DNA of 42,446 nt, from contig JAJYYF010000014.1 of the NCBI GenBank assembly GCA_021801225.1, positions 1-42,446 of the forward strand. Reading direction: 5' to 3'. The notes under the pieces were generated by a model. That model was not told the DNA's origin. It saw only the letters and a program-made list of their open reading frames with translations, and did no database searches. A program made the translations under genes and the position numbers. Positions within the stretch are counted from its first letter, which is position 1; each line of letters opens with the position of its first letter. The stretch is from Microcaldota archaeon. Lineage in GTDB: Archaea; Micrarchaeota; Micrarchaeia; Micrarchaeales; CABMGC01. Positions 25,293-33,431 of this stretch are shown piece after piece.

Positions 25293-26222
25293 ATGAAGTT
25301 AAACAAGCAAAATAATAAATTGTTCGTATATCTTTCATCAGATATTATAAATTCTTTAAATTTAAAAGAAAACGATGAAGTAGAGTTCCTGCCGTATAAT
25401 AACTCCTCATTTTTAATAGCAAAAAAATCTGATTTAGCAAAATTACTTACTGGTTCTATGGCACAATCAATAAAAACTCAAACTCAAACAATAAAACAGC
25501 AAACACAACCAGAAACCTATTCGCAAAATAATCTTTCAAAACTTTCTGATGAAGAAATAATTATTCTTAAAAAATTAGATCAATTACGTTATAACATGCG
25601 CACTGCTGAAAATATAAGTAAAATATTAGATCAAACATCACTTCCTATACTGGATCAGCTTCTTAAAAAACGTGCAATAATCATACTAAAGACAAAAGAA
25701 GGAAAGGAATTATACAGTATTACAAAGTATGTTTACGATACATTTTTAATGAAAAAAAGGAACAATATAAGTTTAGATAAACCAAGCACAACCCAAATAC
25801 AAGCTCCTGTTAAAAAATTCACACCACAATATAAAAATATAAATTCTAAGTTTTTTTTCCAGAAAACAGCGCCAAAAGAAACTGAAAACATGGAAATAGA
25901 GGAGTTAGACAAAAATGGTTTTGTTGTTTTACAAACTGAAGCAGAAGCAGCAGGATTATCAATTCAATTGGAAGATAGCATAAAACATGGCATGGTCTTA
26001 GGAACTCGTGCATTCAATAAGAAATTTTATATCATAACGAGATTATTTTTTGAAAAGCACTCTCCAGGAATAATTAAGACATTAAGGCAAGGCCCTATGA
26101 CTGTATTTGAGATAGCCAAAAATCAAGGTCTTGATGAAGAAGCAGTACGCGGAATACTTTACTTACTTGCAGAAGCCGGAGATATACGAGAAAGAAGAAA
26201 AGACGTTTTTGCATTAGCCTAA
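25293..26222 (+). CDS. AbrB-like plus winged-helix DNA-binding protein
   Basis: A 309-residue protein. Residues 1-48 resemble an AbrB/SpoVT swapped-hairpin domain (FVYLSSDIINSLNLKENDEV...). Residues 83-150 and 245-309 both look like winged-helix domains (EEIIILKKLDQLRYNMRTAE; MTVFEIAKNQGLDEEAVRGI). They are joined by a Gln/Pro/Lys linker. It is probably a transcription regulator or DNA-binding protein; its targets are unknown. GTGAT at 25285-25289 stands three bases before the ATG. Its stop is adjacent to the convergent carbamoyltransferase stop. Confidence 0.6.
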   Translation: MKLNKQNNKLFVYLSSDIINSLNLKENDEVEFLPYNNSSFLIAKKSDLAKLLTGSMAQSIKTQTQTIKQQTQPETYSQNNLSKLSDEEIIILKKLDQLRYNMRTAENISKILDQTSLPILDQLLKKRAIIILKTKEGKELYSITKYVYDTFLMKKRNNISLDKPSTTQIQAPVKKFTPQYKNINSKFFFQKTAPKETENMEIEELDKNGFVVLQTEAEAAGLSIQLEDSIKHGMVLGTRAFNKKFYIITRLFFEKHSPGIIKTLRQGPMTVFEIAKNQGLDEEAVRGILYLLAEAGDIRERRKDVFALA

Positions 26223-27926
26223 TTAAATATACTTTTTATTTTCTACAAAATAATTTCCTATAAACAAGTATCTTGTTTTAGTATCTATAGCGGCATAAAT
26301 TATATCTTTAGGCTCCATTGCTATTGGCATTCCGTGTATATTCAAACTTGTATTTAGGACAACACCCAATCCCTCTAATTTTTTAATATACTTTAACAGT
26401 TCCATATAACTTTTATTTTCAGATCCTACCATTTGTGGTCGTGCTGTCATGTCTACATGTACTACTGATTTCATATTTTCTTCAAACTCCTTTTTAACTT
26501 TATATGCAGTTGTCATGAATTTATTATACTTCCCTCTTGCGTTCTGAAGTATCCTATCCCGTTCTTCTTCTAAAATCGAAGGTGCAAAAGGCTGAAACCA
26601 CTCCCTTTTTTTAACAAATAGATTTAACCTATCCTTGACTGTATCAGAACTTGGTTTAGCTATTATACTTCTATTTCCAAGAGCTCTTGGTCCATACTCC
26701 ATTCTTCCTTGAAACCAGAATAAGTAATTATCTTTACTTATGAGCTCAGCAGCATGCTTTGATTTGTTTTTATCTAATTCAAAATCGAATTGTTTGTATT
26801 TTTTTAGCTCTGTTCTTATGTACTCATCGTCATACTCATTCCCTAAATATGCATTATCAAAATCATAACTCGAAATTTGATTTAACTCATAATTAACACA
26901 CATAGCGGCTCCAAGCGCAATACCTCCATCTCCCATGTGCGGGAATATATACATATCCTTTATACCAGTTTCTTCTCTTATGCGCATATTTGCCTTAACA
27001 TTAGACATAGTTCCTCCTGAAGTAGATATATACTCATATCCATACTCCTCATTAAGATTTGAAAAGTATTTAACTAATACCTCTTCTAATAGCTGTTGTG
27101 CCATATATGCTAACTGCTCCCTAGGTGTGTTCCATGCAATATCAGATAAAATTTTATACTGTTTTATTGGACCAAATCTTGCTTTAATATCAGTTTTATT
27201 AACCTCAAATAATTCTTTAAGTTTGTTTTCTTTAAATGGAAATGGATACGAATAGTCTGCCATTGCCATTATCTTACCTTCATCCTCAAGTTCCCGCATG
27301 CCTAATATGTTTGTTATCTGTTCATAAAATATCCCTATCGAATTTCTTGCCGGTATTGTCTTTTTTATTTCTAAATTATTATTTTCAAATGTTGAAACTG
27401 ATGAACATAAGCCATCTCCAACGCCATCTAAAGTCACTACTAATTGTTTTTTAAATCCAGATGTAAAAGCCGCTGTTGCAGCATGTGCCTTATGGTGATC
27501 AATACCATAAAGTTTAAAATTTACAAATCCCATTTCTTTTAACTTTTTGGATATTTCATACCTACTTATCTGAGAACATAAGGGCAAAACTCCTATACTT
27601 GTCATTGCATATTTTTGATAATACATTAATGTTTCAAAACGAGGTTTCGGAATTTTTCTTCGCCTAAATTTATAATAATACTCTTTCTGCGAAGGAAAAA
27701 CTCTTGATATAGTTTTTGTTAATTCCAATGTAGGAAAAGCTATTGTTTTTACATCAGATGGTTTTATTCCTTCGAACTTCAATGCTGCATTTATCGAGTT
27801 ATATGGGAATTTTATCTCTAATTTTCTTTTAGTAAACCTTTCTTCATTTGCAGCGTAAATTATTTTATTATTTTTAATCAGTGCGGCTCCAGAATCGTGT
27901 CCGTCCCACAAACCAAGTATATACAT
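26223..27926 (-). CDS. Carbamoyltransferase, NodU/CmcH family
   Basis: A 567-residue enzyme. The N-terminal ASKHA-like domain starts LGLWDGHDSGAAL and includes IDHHKAHAATAAF near 144-156, whose His residues bind the metal. VVTLDGVGDG near 163-172 is the phosphate loop. The C-terminal domain has GRMEYGPRALGNRSIIA, the family's carbamoyl-phosphate site. It moves a carbamoyl group onto a hydroxyl of a small molecule or sugar; the acceptor is unknown. ATG at 27926 is chosen over TTG at 27935 because the family begins MYILGL. It follows Sec61-beta by 37 bases. Confidence 0.92.
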   Translation of the reverse strand: MYILGLWDGHDSGAALIKNNKIIYAANEERFTKRKLEIKFPYNSINAALKFEGIKPSDVKTIAFPTLELTKTISRVFPSQKEYYYKFRRRKIPKPRFETLMYYQKYAMTSIGVLPLCSQISRYEISKKLKEMGFVNFKLYGIDHHKAHAATAAFTSGFKKQLVVTLDGVGDGLCSSVSTFENNNLEIKKTIPARNSIGIFYEQITNILGMRELEDEGKIMAMADYSYPFPFKENKLKELFEVNKTDIKARFGPIKQYKILSDIAWNTPREQLAYMAQQLLEEVLVKYFSNLNEEYGYEYISTSGGTMSNVKANMRIREETGIKDMYIFPHMGDGGIALGAAMCVNYELNQISSYDFDNAYLGNEYDDEYIRTELKKYKQFDFELDKNKSKHAAELISKDNYLFWFQGRMEYGPRALGNRSIIAKPSSDTVKDRLNLFVKKREWFQPFAPSILEEERDRILQNARGKYNKFMTTAYKVKKEFEENMKSVVHVDMTARPQMVGSENKSYMELLKYIKKLEGLGVVLNTSLNIHGMPIAMEPKDIIYAAIDTKTRYLFIGNYFVENKKYI

Positions 27927-27963
27927 AAAAATCAATATCTAATTTAAAATTAAATATCTAACC

Positions 27964-28116
27964 TTAAATAAGAAAATGATCTAAAAGTAATACTATTACT
28001 CCAAATGCAAATACAGCAATTAATACAATTTTTGGATTTAATAAAGGCCCTCTTTCTGGCGCATCATAAAAACTCAATATTCCTGCTTGCTGTGTTGGTG
28101 TTGATAATGTTGCCAT
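27964..28116 (-). CDS. secG: Protein translocase subunit Sec61-beta (SecG)
   Basis: A 50-residue product read directly from the DNA, too short for standard open-frame cut-offs. A polar N-terminus with AGILSFYDAPERGPLLNPK near 11-29 carries the conserved GP...P motif of Sec61-beta, followed by one membrane helix at 30-50. The subunit sits at the edge of the SecYEG channel. It is upstream of the carbamoyltransferase gene, with a 37-base gap. The segment 28117-28176 is AT-rich and holds no gene. Confidence 0.85.
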   Translation of the reverse strand: MATLSTPTQQAGILSFYDAPERGPLLNPKIVLIAVFAFGVIVLLLDHFLI

Positions 28117-28176
28117 GCAAATCAATTATATATAATGACTTAATTATAAAAACCTTCTTAATCGAATTAAATTAAC

Positions 28177-28746
28177 CTATTTATCCTTTATCGAAGCAAA
28201 AAACTTCTCCATCTCTATTAATTTTTTTCTATCATCTAATTTTCCTATAATTGTATTTTCGTGTTTATACGGATCTATCAAGAAAACTTTTCCATTATTA
28301 TCTAATAAAATGTTTTTTGGGTCAATATCTCCATGGGGTATTCCATTTTTATGTAATATATGTATCCCTGTTTTTATTTGTTTAAATATGTCTGAAAGGT
28401 TTTTAATAATATGAGTTTTATTTACATTTATTAATTCCTCTAAAGTTTTACCATTTATCTTTTCCATTATGTAACCACCAATATCTCCAATTTTAAAAAA
28501 AACAAATGGTTTTGGCACCGAGATTCCATCTATTCTCCTTGATTTCTTTAACCATCTATATTGATATAAAAGTTCTTCTTTACTATTGTGTGACCATGCT
28601 TCGCCCTTTTTAAAAAATAAATCATTGCCATTAACTTGTACTGGTCCCTGTTCATCCTTTATTTCTCTCAAAATCTTTTTTATTTCTTTGTAATCTAATC
28701 CTTTAGGAACGTCGTTCAATTCAAATAACTGCAGCCTGGTCTTCAT
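28177..28746 (-). CDS. Protein kinase-like protein with DPY instead of DFG
   Basis: A 189-residue single-domain kinase-like fold. The catalytic loop HGDIDPKN is at residues 138-145 and the metal motif reads DPY at 158-160 instead of DFG. Asp140, Asn145 and Asp158 are all present, so phosphotransfer is possible. The N-lobe lacks a clear glycine loop; a Lys near 47 could be the nucleotide-binding Lys. It resembles small archaeal Bud32/RIO/LPS-kinase-like proteins without fitting one. It is divergent from the glycosyltransferase gene. Confidence 0.75.
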   Translation of the reverse strand: MKTRLQLFELNDVPKGLDYKEIKKILREIKDEQGPVQVNGNDLFFKKGEAWSHNSKEELLYQYRWLKKSRRIDGISVPKPFVFFKIGDIGGYIMEKINGKTLEELINVNKTHIIKNLSDIFKQIKTGIHILHKNGIPHGDIDPKNILLDNNGKVFLIDPYKHENTIIGKLDDRKKLIEMEKFFASIKDK

Positions 28747-28862
28747 AAAAATATATTTTTAACATTCTCATTTAAATATCTTTTCAAATACTATTTCCTT
28801 GAAAATAATCTAAATTAATAAAATATTTATATTAATTTAATCAATATAACTTTGTTGAATAT

Positions 28863-30569
28863 ATGTTACTTGGATACGCTATTACAATTTCAGTGATTTT
28901 TTCTTTTTTAGCACTAATAATCTCAATTATTTTATATAAAAAAAAGTTATTAGAGATTTTAAAAAGACAAATAACCTTTAAAACTACATTATTGTTATTT
29001 GCAATATTAGCCTTCTTTTTGTTCTTCTTACTTTTATTCGTGCATCCAGTCGAGCAACTTTACTTTGACGAAAATATTTATCAAGGAATTGCACTTAACA
29101 TAGTGCATAGCGGGAATAGTCTATGGTGTCAATTTGGGACAGGTCATTTGACACATTGTTATAACAATCAATTATATCATGATCCTGTTGGTTTAGAACT
29201 GTTTTTAGGAATAGCACTTGTTCTATTTGGCTCTAATCCCGGAACCGCATACGCATTTGAATTATTTTTAGGAGTACTTTCAATAATAGGTGTTTTTCTA
29301 TTATCGAGTCTACTTACCGAGAGAAAAATGCTTGCTCCGATATCCGCTGCGGTTTTTGCATTAATTCCAGAAGTTATAATTTGGAGTAGGACACAGGCAG
29401 CTCCGGATATTCTTTTCATGATGCTTACAATATACGCATTCTTCTTTTTTGTCGTTTTCACAAAAAAAGAAAACAGATTAACTGGAATAATGTTTCTTTC
29501 ATCATTATCTCTTGTATTTTACTCAAGAATAGAGGCATTAGTCTTACTACCAATATTTTTTATCCTATACTTTATTTTCGGACAATTTGGTGTTAAACAC
29601 ACTATAAAAACCCGTTTAAAAACAATTAAAAAAATTTTAGATGACTGGAAGGCATTATCTATATTATTTATTTTTGTAATAATTTTTATTCCTCAAATTT
29701 TGTATATTTATACAGAAAATACTTCACCACAGTACGGCCAATCTTCAGGTCAAAAAATAATTTCAATTAGTAACTTTCTTCAAAATAAATCTCCAAACAT
29801 AAATTTCTTTTTAGGTACAACCTCTAATTATCCATCTATTTCATCAATAAATCTACTTATTTTGTCTATTTTAGGAATTATTTTTATAATTTCTTTTAAA
29901 AAAATAAGAAATAAGGTAGGATTACTATTCATGCTTTTAATTACTGCTTTGGCATTTTTTGTTTTTTATACATCATTCTATGCAGGTTCAGTAAATTATG
30001 GAGTAGATGTAAGATTTATGCTAGAAATAATGCCATTTCTTGCAATTTTATCTGGCTTTGGAATATTGGGCCTTTCAGATATACTTTCAAAAATTTTCAG
30101 AAAAATTACAAAAAGTAAAAAGGATATATCATCAATTTTTATATCATTGATAGTTATCTTTTCAATAATTTTACCATTTTACTTCTTAATACCATTTCTT
30201 ACGCTTCCTGTGTCTCAAATGCCACAGGAGTACTTTAACTCACAAGCAACTAGTTTTATCTATAATAATTATCAAAAAGTTCCTACAAGTTGTCTGGTAT
30301 TCTCATTTACTCCTGATATTTGGTATGAACTAAATAGAAGTGCAGCACAGGTCTCTTACTTTACACAATCAAATAATGAAACAATAAACACAATCTTTAA
30401 AAATTACTCATGTTTTGTATTTGATTATGGCTATTGGTGTACTATATCAAGTTATAAAAACTCTACATGCGGTGCAAATCTATATTCTTACAATCTTTCG
30501 GTAATTGCTACTAATAGAACTACAGAAGGCTCTAACTTTACATTATATAGAATAAATAATTTTACTTGA
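28863..30569 (+). CDS. GT-C type membrane glycosyltransferase (family 39-like)
   Basis: A 568-residue protein with about 11 membrane helices. FDENIYQGIAL near residues 68-78 holds the Asp-Glu pair that marks the first outward loop of PMT/ArnT-like enzymes. NYGVDVRFMLEIMPFLAILSG near 378-398 is typical of the later helices. A Cys- and Asn-rich outward tail (residues 460-568) follows. It likely transfers a sugar from a dolichyl-phosphate donor to surface proteins or lipids. It converges with the secreted-protein gene with an 8-base overlap. Confidence 0.8.
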   Translation: MLLGYAITISVIFSFLALIISIILYKKKLLEILKRQITFKTTLLLFAILAFFLFFLLLFVHPVEQLYFDENIYQGIALNIVHSGNSLWCQFGTGHLTHCYNNQLYHDPVGLELFLGIALVLFGSNPGTAYAFELFLGVLSIIGVFLLSSLLTERKMLAPISAAVFALIPEVIIWSRTQAAPDILFMMLTIYAFFFFVVFTKKENRLTGIMFLSSLSLVFYSRIEALVLLPIFFILYFIFGQFGVKHTIKTRLKTIKKILDDWKALSILFIFVIIFIPQILYIYTENTSPQYGQSSGQKIISISNFLQNKSPNINFFLGTTSNYPSISSINLLILSILGIIFIISFKKIRNKVGLLFMLLITALAFFVFYTSFYAGSVNYGVDVRFMLEIMPFLAILSGFGILGLSDILSKIFRKITKSKKDISSIFISLIVIFSIILPFYFLIPFLTLPVSQMPQEYFNSQATSFIYNNYQKVPTSCLVFSFTPDIWYELNRSAAQVSYFTQSNNETINTIFKNYSCFVFDYGYWCTISSYKNSTCGANLYSYNLSVIATNRTTEGSNFTLYRINNFT

Positions 30570-31368
30570 TTAATTTCTTTCTGCTTTTTAAAAAAGCTCG
30601 AATTATCAAAATTAACAAAACAAATAAAACAACACCTATTGCTATAAAAATTGGACTGATATTAAAAACAGGCTGAACTGATATGGTATTTTGATTTTGT
30701 AATAAAATGAGCGTACTATAACTTGAATAATGCAATCCGTCGCTAACATATGTGGCACTAACTCCTCCAGAATAGCTTCCAATTCCTGGTTGTCCTTTAA
30801 CAACAAATGTAATATTTTTACTTTGATTTGATTTTATTGAGGTTATATTATAACTACTTGAAATATAGCTAAATGAATCCGGCAGCATAAGAGATACGTT
30901 AATTATCTTTTCTGAACTACCTTTGTTAAAAACAGTAACGTTTATATAATATATATTATTTTTTTCTGTTATATTTGTGTTTAATGATATATTACTATTC
31001 GTATCAGTGTAAAAATTATTTATACATGGAAATATTGCGTAAAAGGTACTATTTGATTGTTGATAACTTACTTTAAAATAATTTACATATGTTCCATTCC
31101 CTGTAATATTGTTCAATAATAACTTTATTTTGTAATTATTTTTTGGATTAAGCACAAGCTCTGAGAAATTTGTATTGTTTATTGTAGCATTTGTTATTGA
31201 TGGAAGTATACTTACTGAGTAAGCAGCTTGATCTCCACTATTATTTAAATTAAATGTAATTGTATTTCCTATTAATGACTGAGTACATGTTCCAGTAAGA
31301 GTAACAGTTCCAGCATAGGAAAAACTAAGAATCGATAAGATAACGCATACAATTAAAAGATATTTCAT
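30562..31368 (-). CDS. Secreted, membrane-anchored surface protein
   Basis: A 268-residue protein with a signal peptide at residues 1-19 (ILSILSFSYAG end), a beta-rich ectodomain with more than a dozen Asn-X-Ser/Thr sites, and a C-terminal membrane helix near 236-262 followed by a basic tail (FLKSRKKLIK). The repeats with ...INVTVFNKGSSEKIINVSL... look like immunoglobulin-like or CARDB surface domains. It probably faces outward and is N-glycosylated. The function is unknown. It shares 8 bases with the glycosyltransferase 3' end. Confidence 0.75.
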   Translation of the reverse strand: MKYLLIVCVILSILSFSYAGTVTLTGTCTQSLIGNTITFNLNNSGDQAAYSVSILPSITNATINNTNFSELVLNPKNNYKIKLLLNNITGNGTYVNYFKVSYQQSNSTFYAIFPCINNFYTDTNSNISLNTNITEKNNIYYINVTVFNKGSSEKIINVSLMLPDSFSYISSSYNITSIKSNQSKNITFVVKGQPGIGSYSGGVSATYVSDGLHYSSYSTLILLQNQNTISVQPVFNISPIFIAIGVVLFVLLILIIRAFLKSRKKLIK

Positions 31369-31431
31369 ATAGATTCATTTAAGTATTTATTACATTAAAT
31401 ATAAAATACTACTAATTCAGTGTTGATGTTA

Positions 31432-32235
31432 ATGGCAAGAAAACTTAGCAAAAGAAAACAATCAGACAAAGCAGAGTATCCATTAAAAGAAAAAGAGAAA
31501 ATAGAAAATAGAGTTTTTGATAAAAAAACATTAATTACATTATCTAAATTTTTTAATCACCGTATAATATCTGAAATATTACATATTATCTCTACAGGAA
31601 AAGAAGCAGACGTTTTCATTGCAAAATCCGGTTCAGCAATAGAAAAACCTTTTGTAGCAGTAAAAATATTCAGGGTAAAAACATCAAGTTTTCATAAAAG
31701 AGTAGAATACATGTATGGTGACCCAAGAGTCGGCAGACTAAATAAAAAAATGTCATACATTGTTGATATATGGTGTAAAAAGGAATTTGGTAATCTTAAA
31801 TTAGCTAATGAATTAGGAGTTAGAGTTCCTGTTCCAATAAAAGCAATAAATAACATTCTTTCTATGGAGTTTATTGGTAACGATGAAGGCATTCCTGCAT
31901 CAATGTTAAAGGATGTAAAACTGAATGATCCTAAAAAAGTTTTATTTAAAATATTAGACAACATCTTACTCCTCTACAACGGTAAGTTAGTTCATTCTGA
32001 TTTAAGCGAGTATAATATATTAATTAATGGAGAGAATGAAGATGTATACTTTATTGATTTTGGGCAGGCGGTAATAGAAGGACATCCAAAATTTAATGAA
32101 TTTTTAAATAGAGATTTATCTATAATTCTAAAGTATTTTTCAAGAAAGTACAGTATAAACATTGATGCTGAAAAAATAGAGGATAATATTAAAAATAATA
32201 ACTTAAAAGAAATAGAACGTGAATTATCTAACTAG
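31432..32235 (+). CDS. rio1: RIO1-type serine protein kinase
   Basis: A RIO1 atypical kinase of about 267 residues that acts in late maturation of the small ribosomal subunit. STGKEADVFIA near residues 54-64 is the RIO nucleotide loop, and VAVKIFRVKTSSFH near 77-90 holds the Lys. VHSDLSEYNILI near 188-199 is the catalytic loop, and YFIDFGQAV near 209-217 carries the metal-binding Asp. The N-terminal 35 residues are basic. Start codons at 31420 (GTG), 31426 and 31432 (both ATG) are possible; MARKLSKRK at 31432 looks the most natural. Confidence 0.93.
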   Translation: MARKLSKRKQSDKAEYPLKEKEKIENRVFDKKTLITLSKFFNHRIISEILHIISTGKEADVFIAKSGSAIEKPFVAVKIFRVKTSSFHKRVEYMYGDPRVGRLNKKMSYIVDIWCKKEFGNLKLANELGVRVPVPIKAINNILSMEFIGNDEGIPASMLKDVKLNDPKKVLFKILDNILLLYNGKLVHSDLSEYNILINGENEDVYFIDFGQAVIEGHPKFNEFLNRDLSIILKYFSRKYSINIDAEKIEDNIKNNNLKEIERELSN

Positions 32236-32237
32236 GG

Positions 32238-32543
32238 TTAAACCGGTATCTCAAATCCTTTCTGTTTTAGTAAACTTTTATCCATTATACTATATCTCCA
32301 GATTATATCCCCGCGCTCATTCGATTGAACTACCCAAGGTTTAACTAAAACGGTATCCCCTTCTTTTATCCAAAATTTTCTTTTTAATCTTCCAGGTATT
32401 GAACATGTGCGTTCATTTTTATCCGAACAAAAAACAACAAAGTTAGTTGCTCCTAGAGATTTAGTTATTACACCCAACATCTCTCCATTTCTAGGTAACA
32501 TAAGTCTATGTTGTTCTTCCGGAGCTCCCTTTTTTTTCTGCAT
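32238..32543 (-). CDS. eif1A: Translation initiation factor aIF1A
   Basis: A 101-residue OB-fold protein that binds the 30S A site during initiation. LPRNGEMLGVITKSLGATNF near 16-35 and CSIPGRLKRKFWIKEGDTVL near 47-66 are the family hallmarks, followed by VVQSNERGDIIWRY. The start ATG is preceded by ATGAT with three bases between, and follows the aIF2-beta stop by eight bases. It binds the decoding site, whose rRNA is altered in this genome. Confidence 0.95.
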   Translation of the reverse strand: MQKKKGAPEEQHRLMLPRNGEMLGVITKSLGATNFVVFCSDKNERTCSIPGRLKRKFWIKEGDTVLVKPWVVQSNERGDIIWRYSIMDKSLLKQKGFEIPV

Positions 32544-32551
32544 TTAATCAT

Positions 32552-32959
32552 CTAATATATCTTTACAGTATACCTTGCACCACACGCTTCGCAAACTACC
32601 GTAACATAACCTCGTTCTCTCTGTTCAAATTTGGTGTCAGGCTTACCACATTCCTTACATACTACATAAGTTTTGAAGTAGTTTTCAATCTTTAGATTTA
32701 AAGATTGTTGATTTACCTTTGCACTTATTTCAAGTGTATGGTTGTTTATACTTACAGGTGCTGCTAGTTCCTTACTTAAGTACTTAGCTATGTCCTCTTG
32801 TGGTCTTCTAGCTTTATCCGATAGCTGGTCAATATTTTTTAATATAGTCTTACTACCTTGTATCAAGCTATCTGCAACTGGTATTTGAAAGTCAGATTTT
32901 TCTACTGACAAAGTAGGTAGCTCTTTAAACGCTTTATCTAATAACTGTTCATAATTCAA
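32552..32959 (-). CDS. eif2b: Translation initiation factor aIF2 subunit beta
   Basis: A 135-residue subunit of the factor that delivers initiator tRNA. A short N-terminal helix (NYEQLLDKAF), a central alpha/beta domain with QGSKTILKNIDQLSDKARRP near 43-62, and a C4 zinc ribbon (CKEC ... CEAC) at the C-terminus are all visible. The TTG at 32959 is chosen as start: it begins NYEQLLDKAF as in the family, and GGTG lies five bases upstream in the right register. The frame runs on to a TTG at 32986. It is the first gene of an operon with aIF1A. Confidence 0.92.
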   Translation of the reverse strand: MNYEQLLDKAFKELPTLSVEKSDFQIPVADSLIQGSKTILKNIDQLSDKARRPQEDIAKYLSKELAAPVSINNHTLEISAKVNQQSLNLKIENYFKTYVVCKECGKPDTKFEQRERGYVTVVCEACGARYTVKIY

Positions 32960-33024
32960 GTAAGCACCAATACATTTTAACAGCAAACCTATTAATACAT
33001 TACCTTAAAAGCAACGAGAGCTAG

Positions 33025-33039
33025 AATATAAGTATATTA
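33025..33039 (+). promoter_or_regulatory. TATA box of the SRP RNA
   Basis: AATATAAGTATATTA at 33025-33039 is centred about 27 bases before 33060, the start of the predicted SRP RNA. The segment is shared with the divergent aIF2-beta gene. Confidence 0.5.
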
Positions 33040-33059
33040 ATCTTAAGTTAAATATATTA

Positions 33060-33305
33060 CTGCAGCAGAAAGGCGGGAAGCTAGGGGTTTCCCATCCACA
33101 AATCCCCTTTAGGTGGGCCGTATGCCGTTACAGTGTCAATACTTTATGTATGGCCTACACTTAAGCATTGAAGCCATGCCTTCAGTGGTGGTCTTATATA
33201 TAAACCGGGCCAGGCCGGAAGGAGCAACCCTAAGTATATAATAATACAGTAATTTTACTGTATTGTGTACAATAGGCTATGCTCTGAAGATACAGGGCTG
33301 AGCAG
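33060..33305 (+). ncRNA. ffs: Signal recognition particle 7S RNA
   Basis: The RNA that joins SRP54 and SRP19 for membrane targeting. The helix 8 signature GGCCAGGCCGGAAGGAGCAA at 33207-33226 has the GGAA tetraloop and the AGCAACC loop that binds SRP54; outer TTATATA and TATATAA flanks pair. A helix-6-like hairpin, CATTGAAG with CTTCAGTG, lies at about 33166-33188. CTGCAGC at 33060-33066 pairs with GCTG..GCAG ending at 33305, fixing the ends. At about 246 bases it is shorter than most archaeal 7S RNAs. A perfect 10-bp hairpin at 33243-33264 is unusual. Helix 5 could not be fully paired by eye. Confidence 0.8.
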
Positions 33306-33397
33306 ATGTGTAGACAACTATACATCGAGTATTGTTGCAATTCGGCTTCTGCTGCACTATTTATTTTTGTCTTTTTGAAGAACCTTAATAACTCAGT

Positions 33398-33410
33398 TAT
33401 ATTTATATAT
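33398..33410 (+). promoter_or_regulatory. TATA box of the repeat-protein gene
   Basis: TTATATTTATATA at 33398-33410 is centred about 27 bases before the ATG at 33432. This argues for a leaderless mRNA starting there and against the upstream ATG at 33306, which lies right at the end of the SRP RNA. Confidence 0.5.
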
Positions 33411-33431
33411 CTAAAAAAACAAAAGTTTACC

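Noticed and set aside
33306-33431. N-terminal extension of the repeat protein to an ATG at 33306
   Set aside because: It begins at the SRP RNA end and runs over the gene's own TATA box; the repeat family part starts well after 33432.
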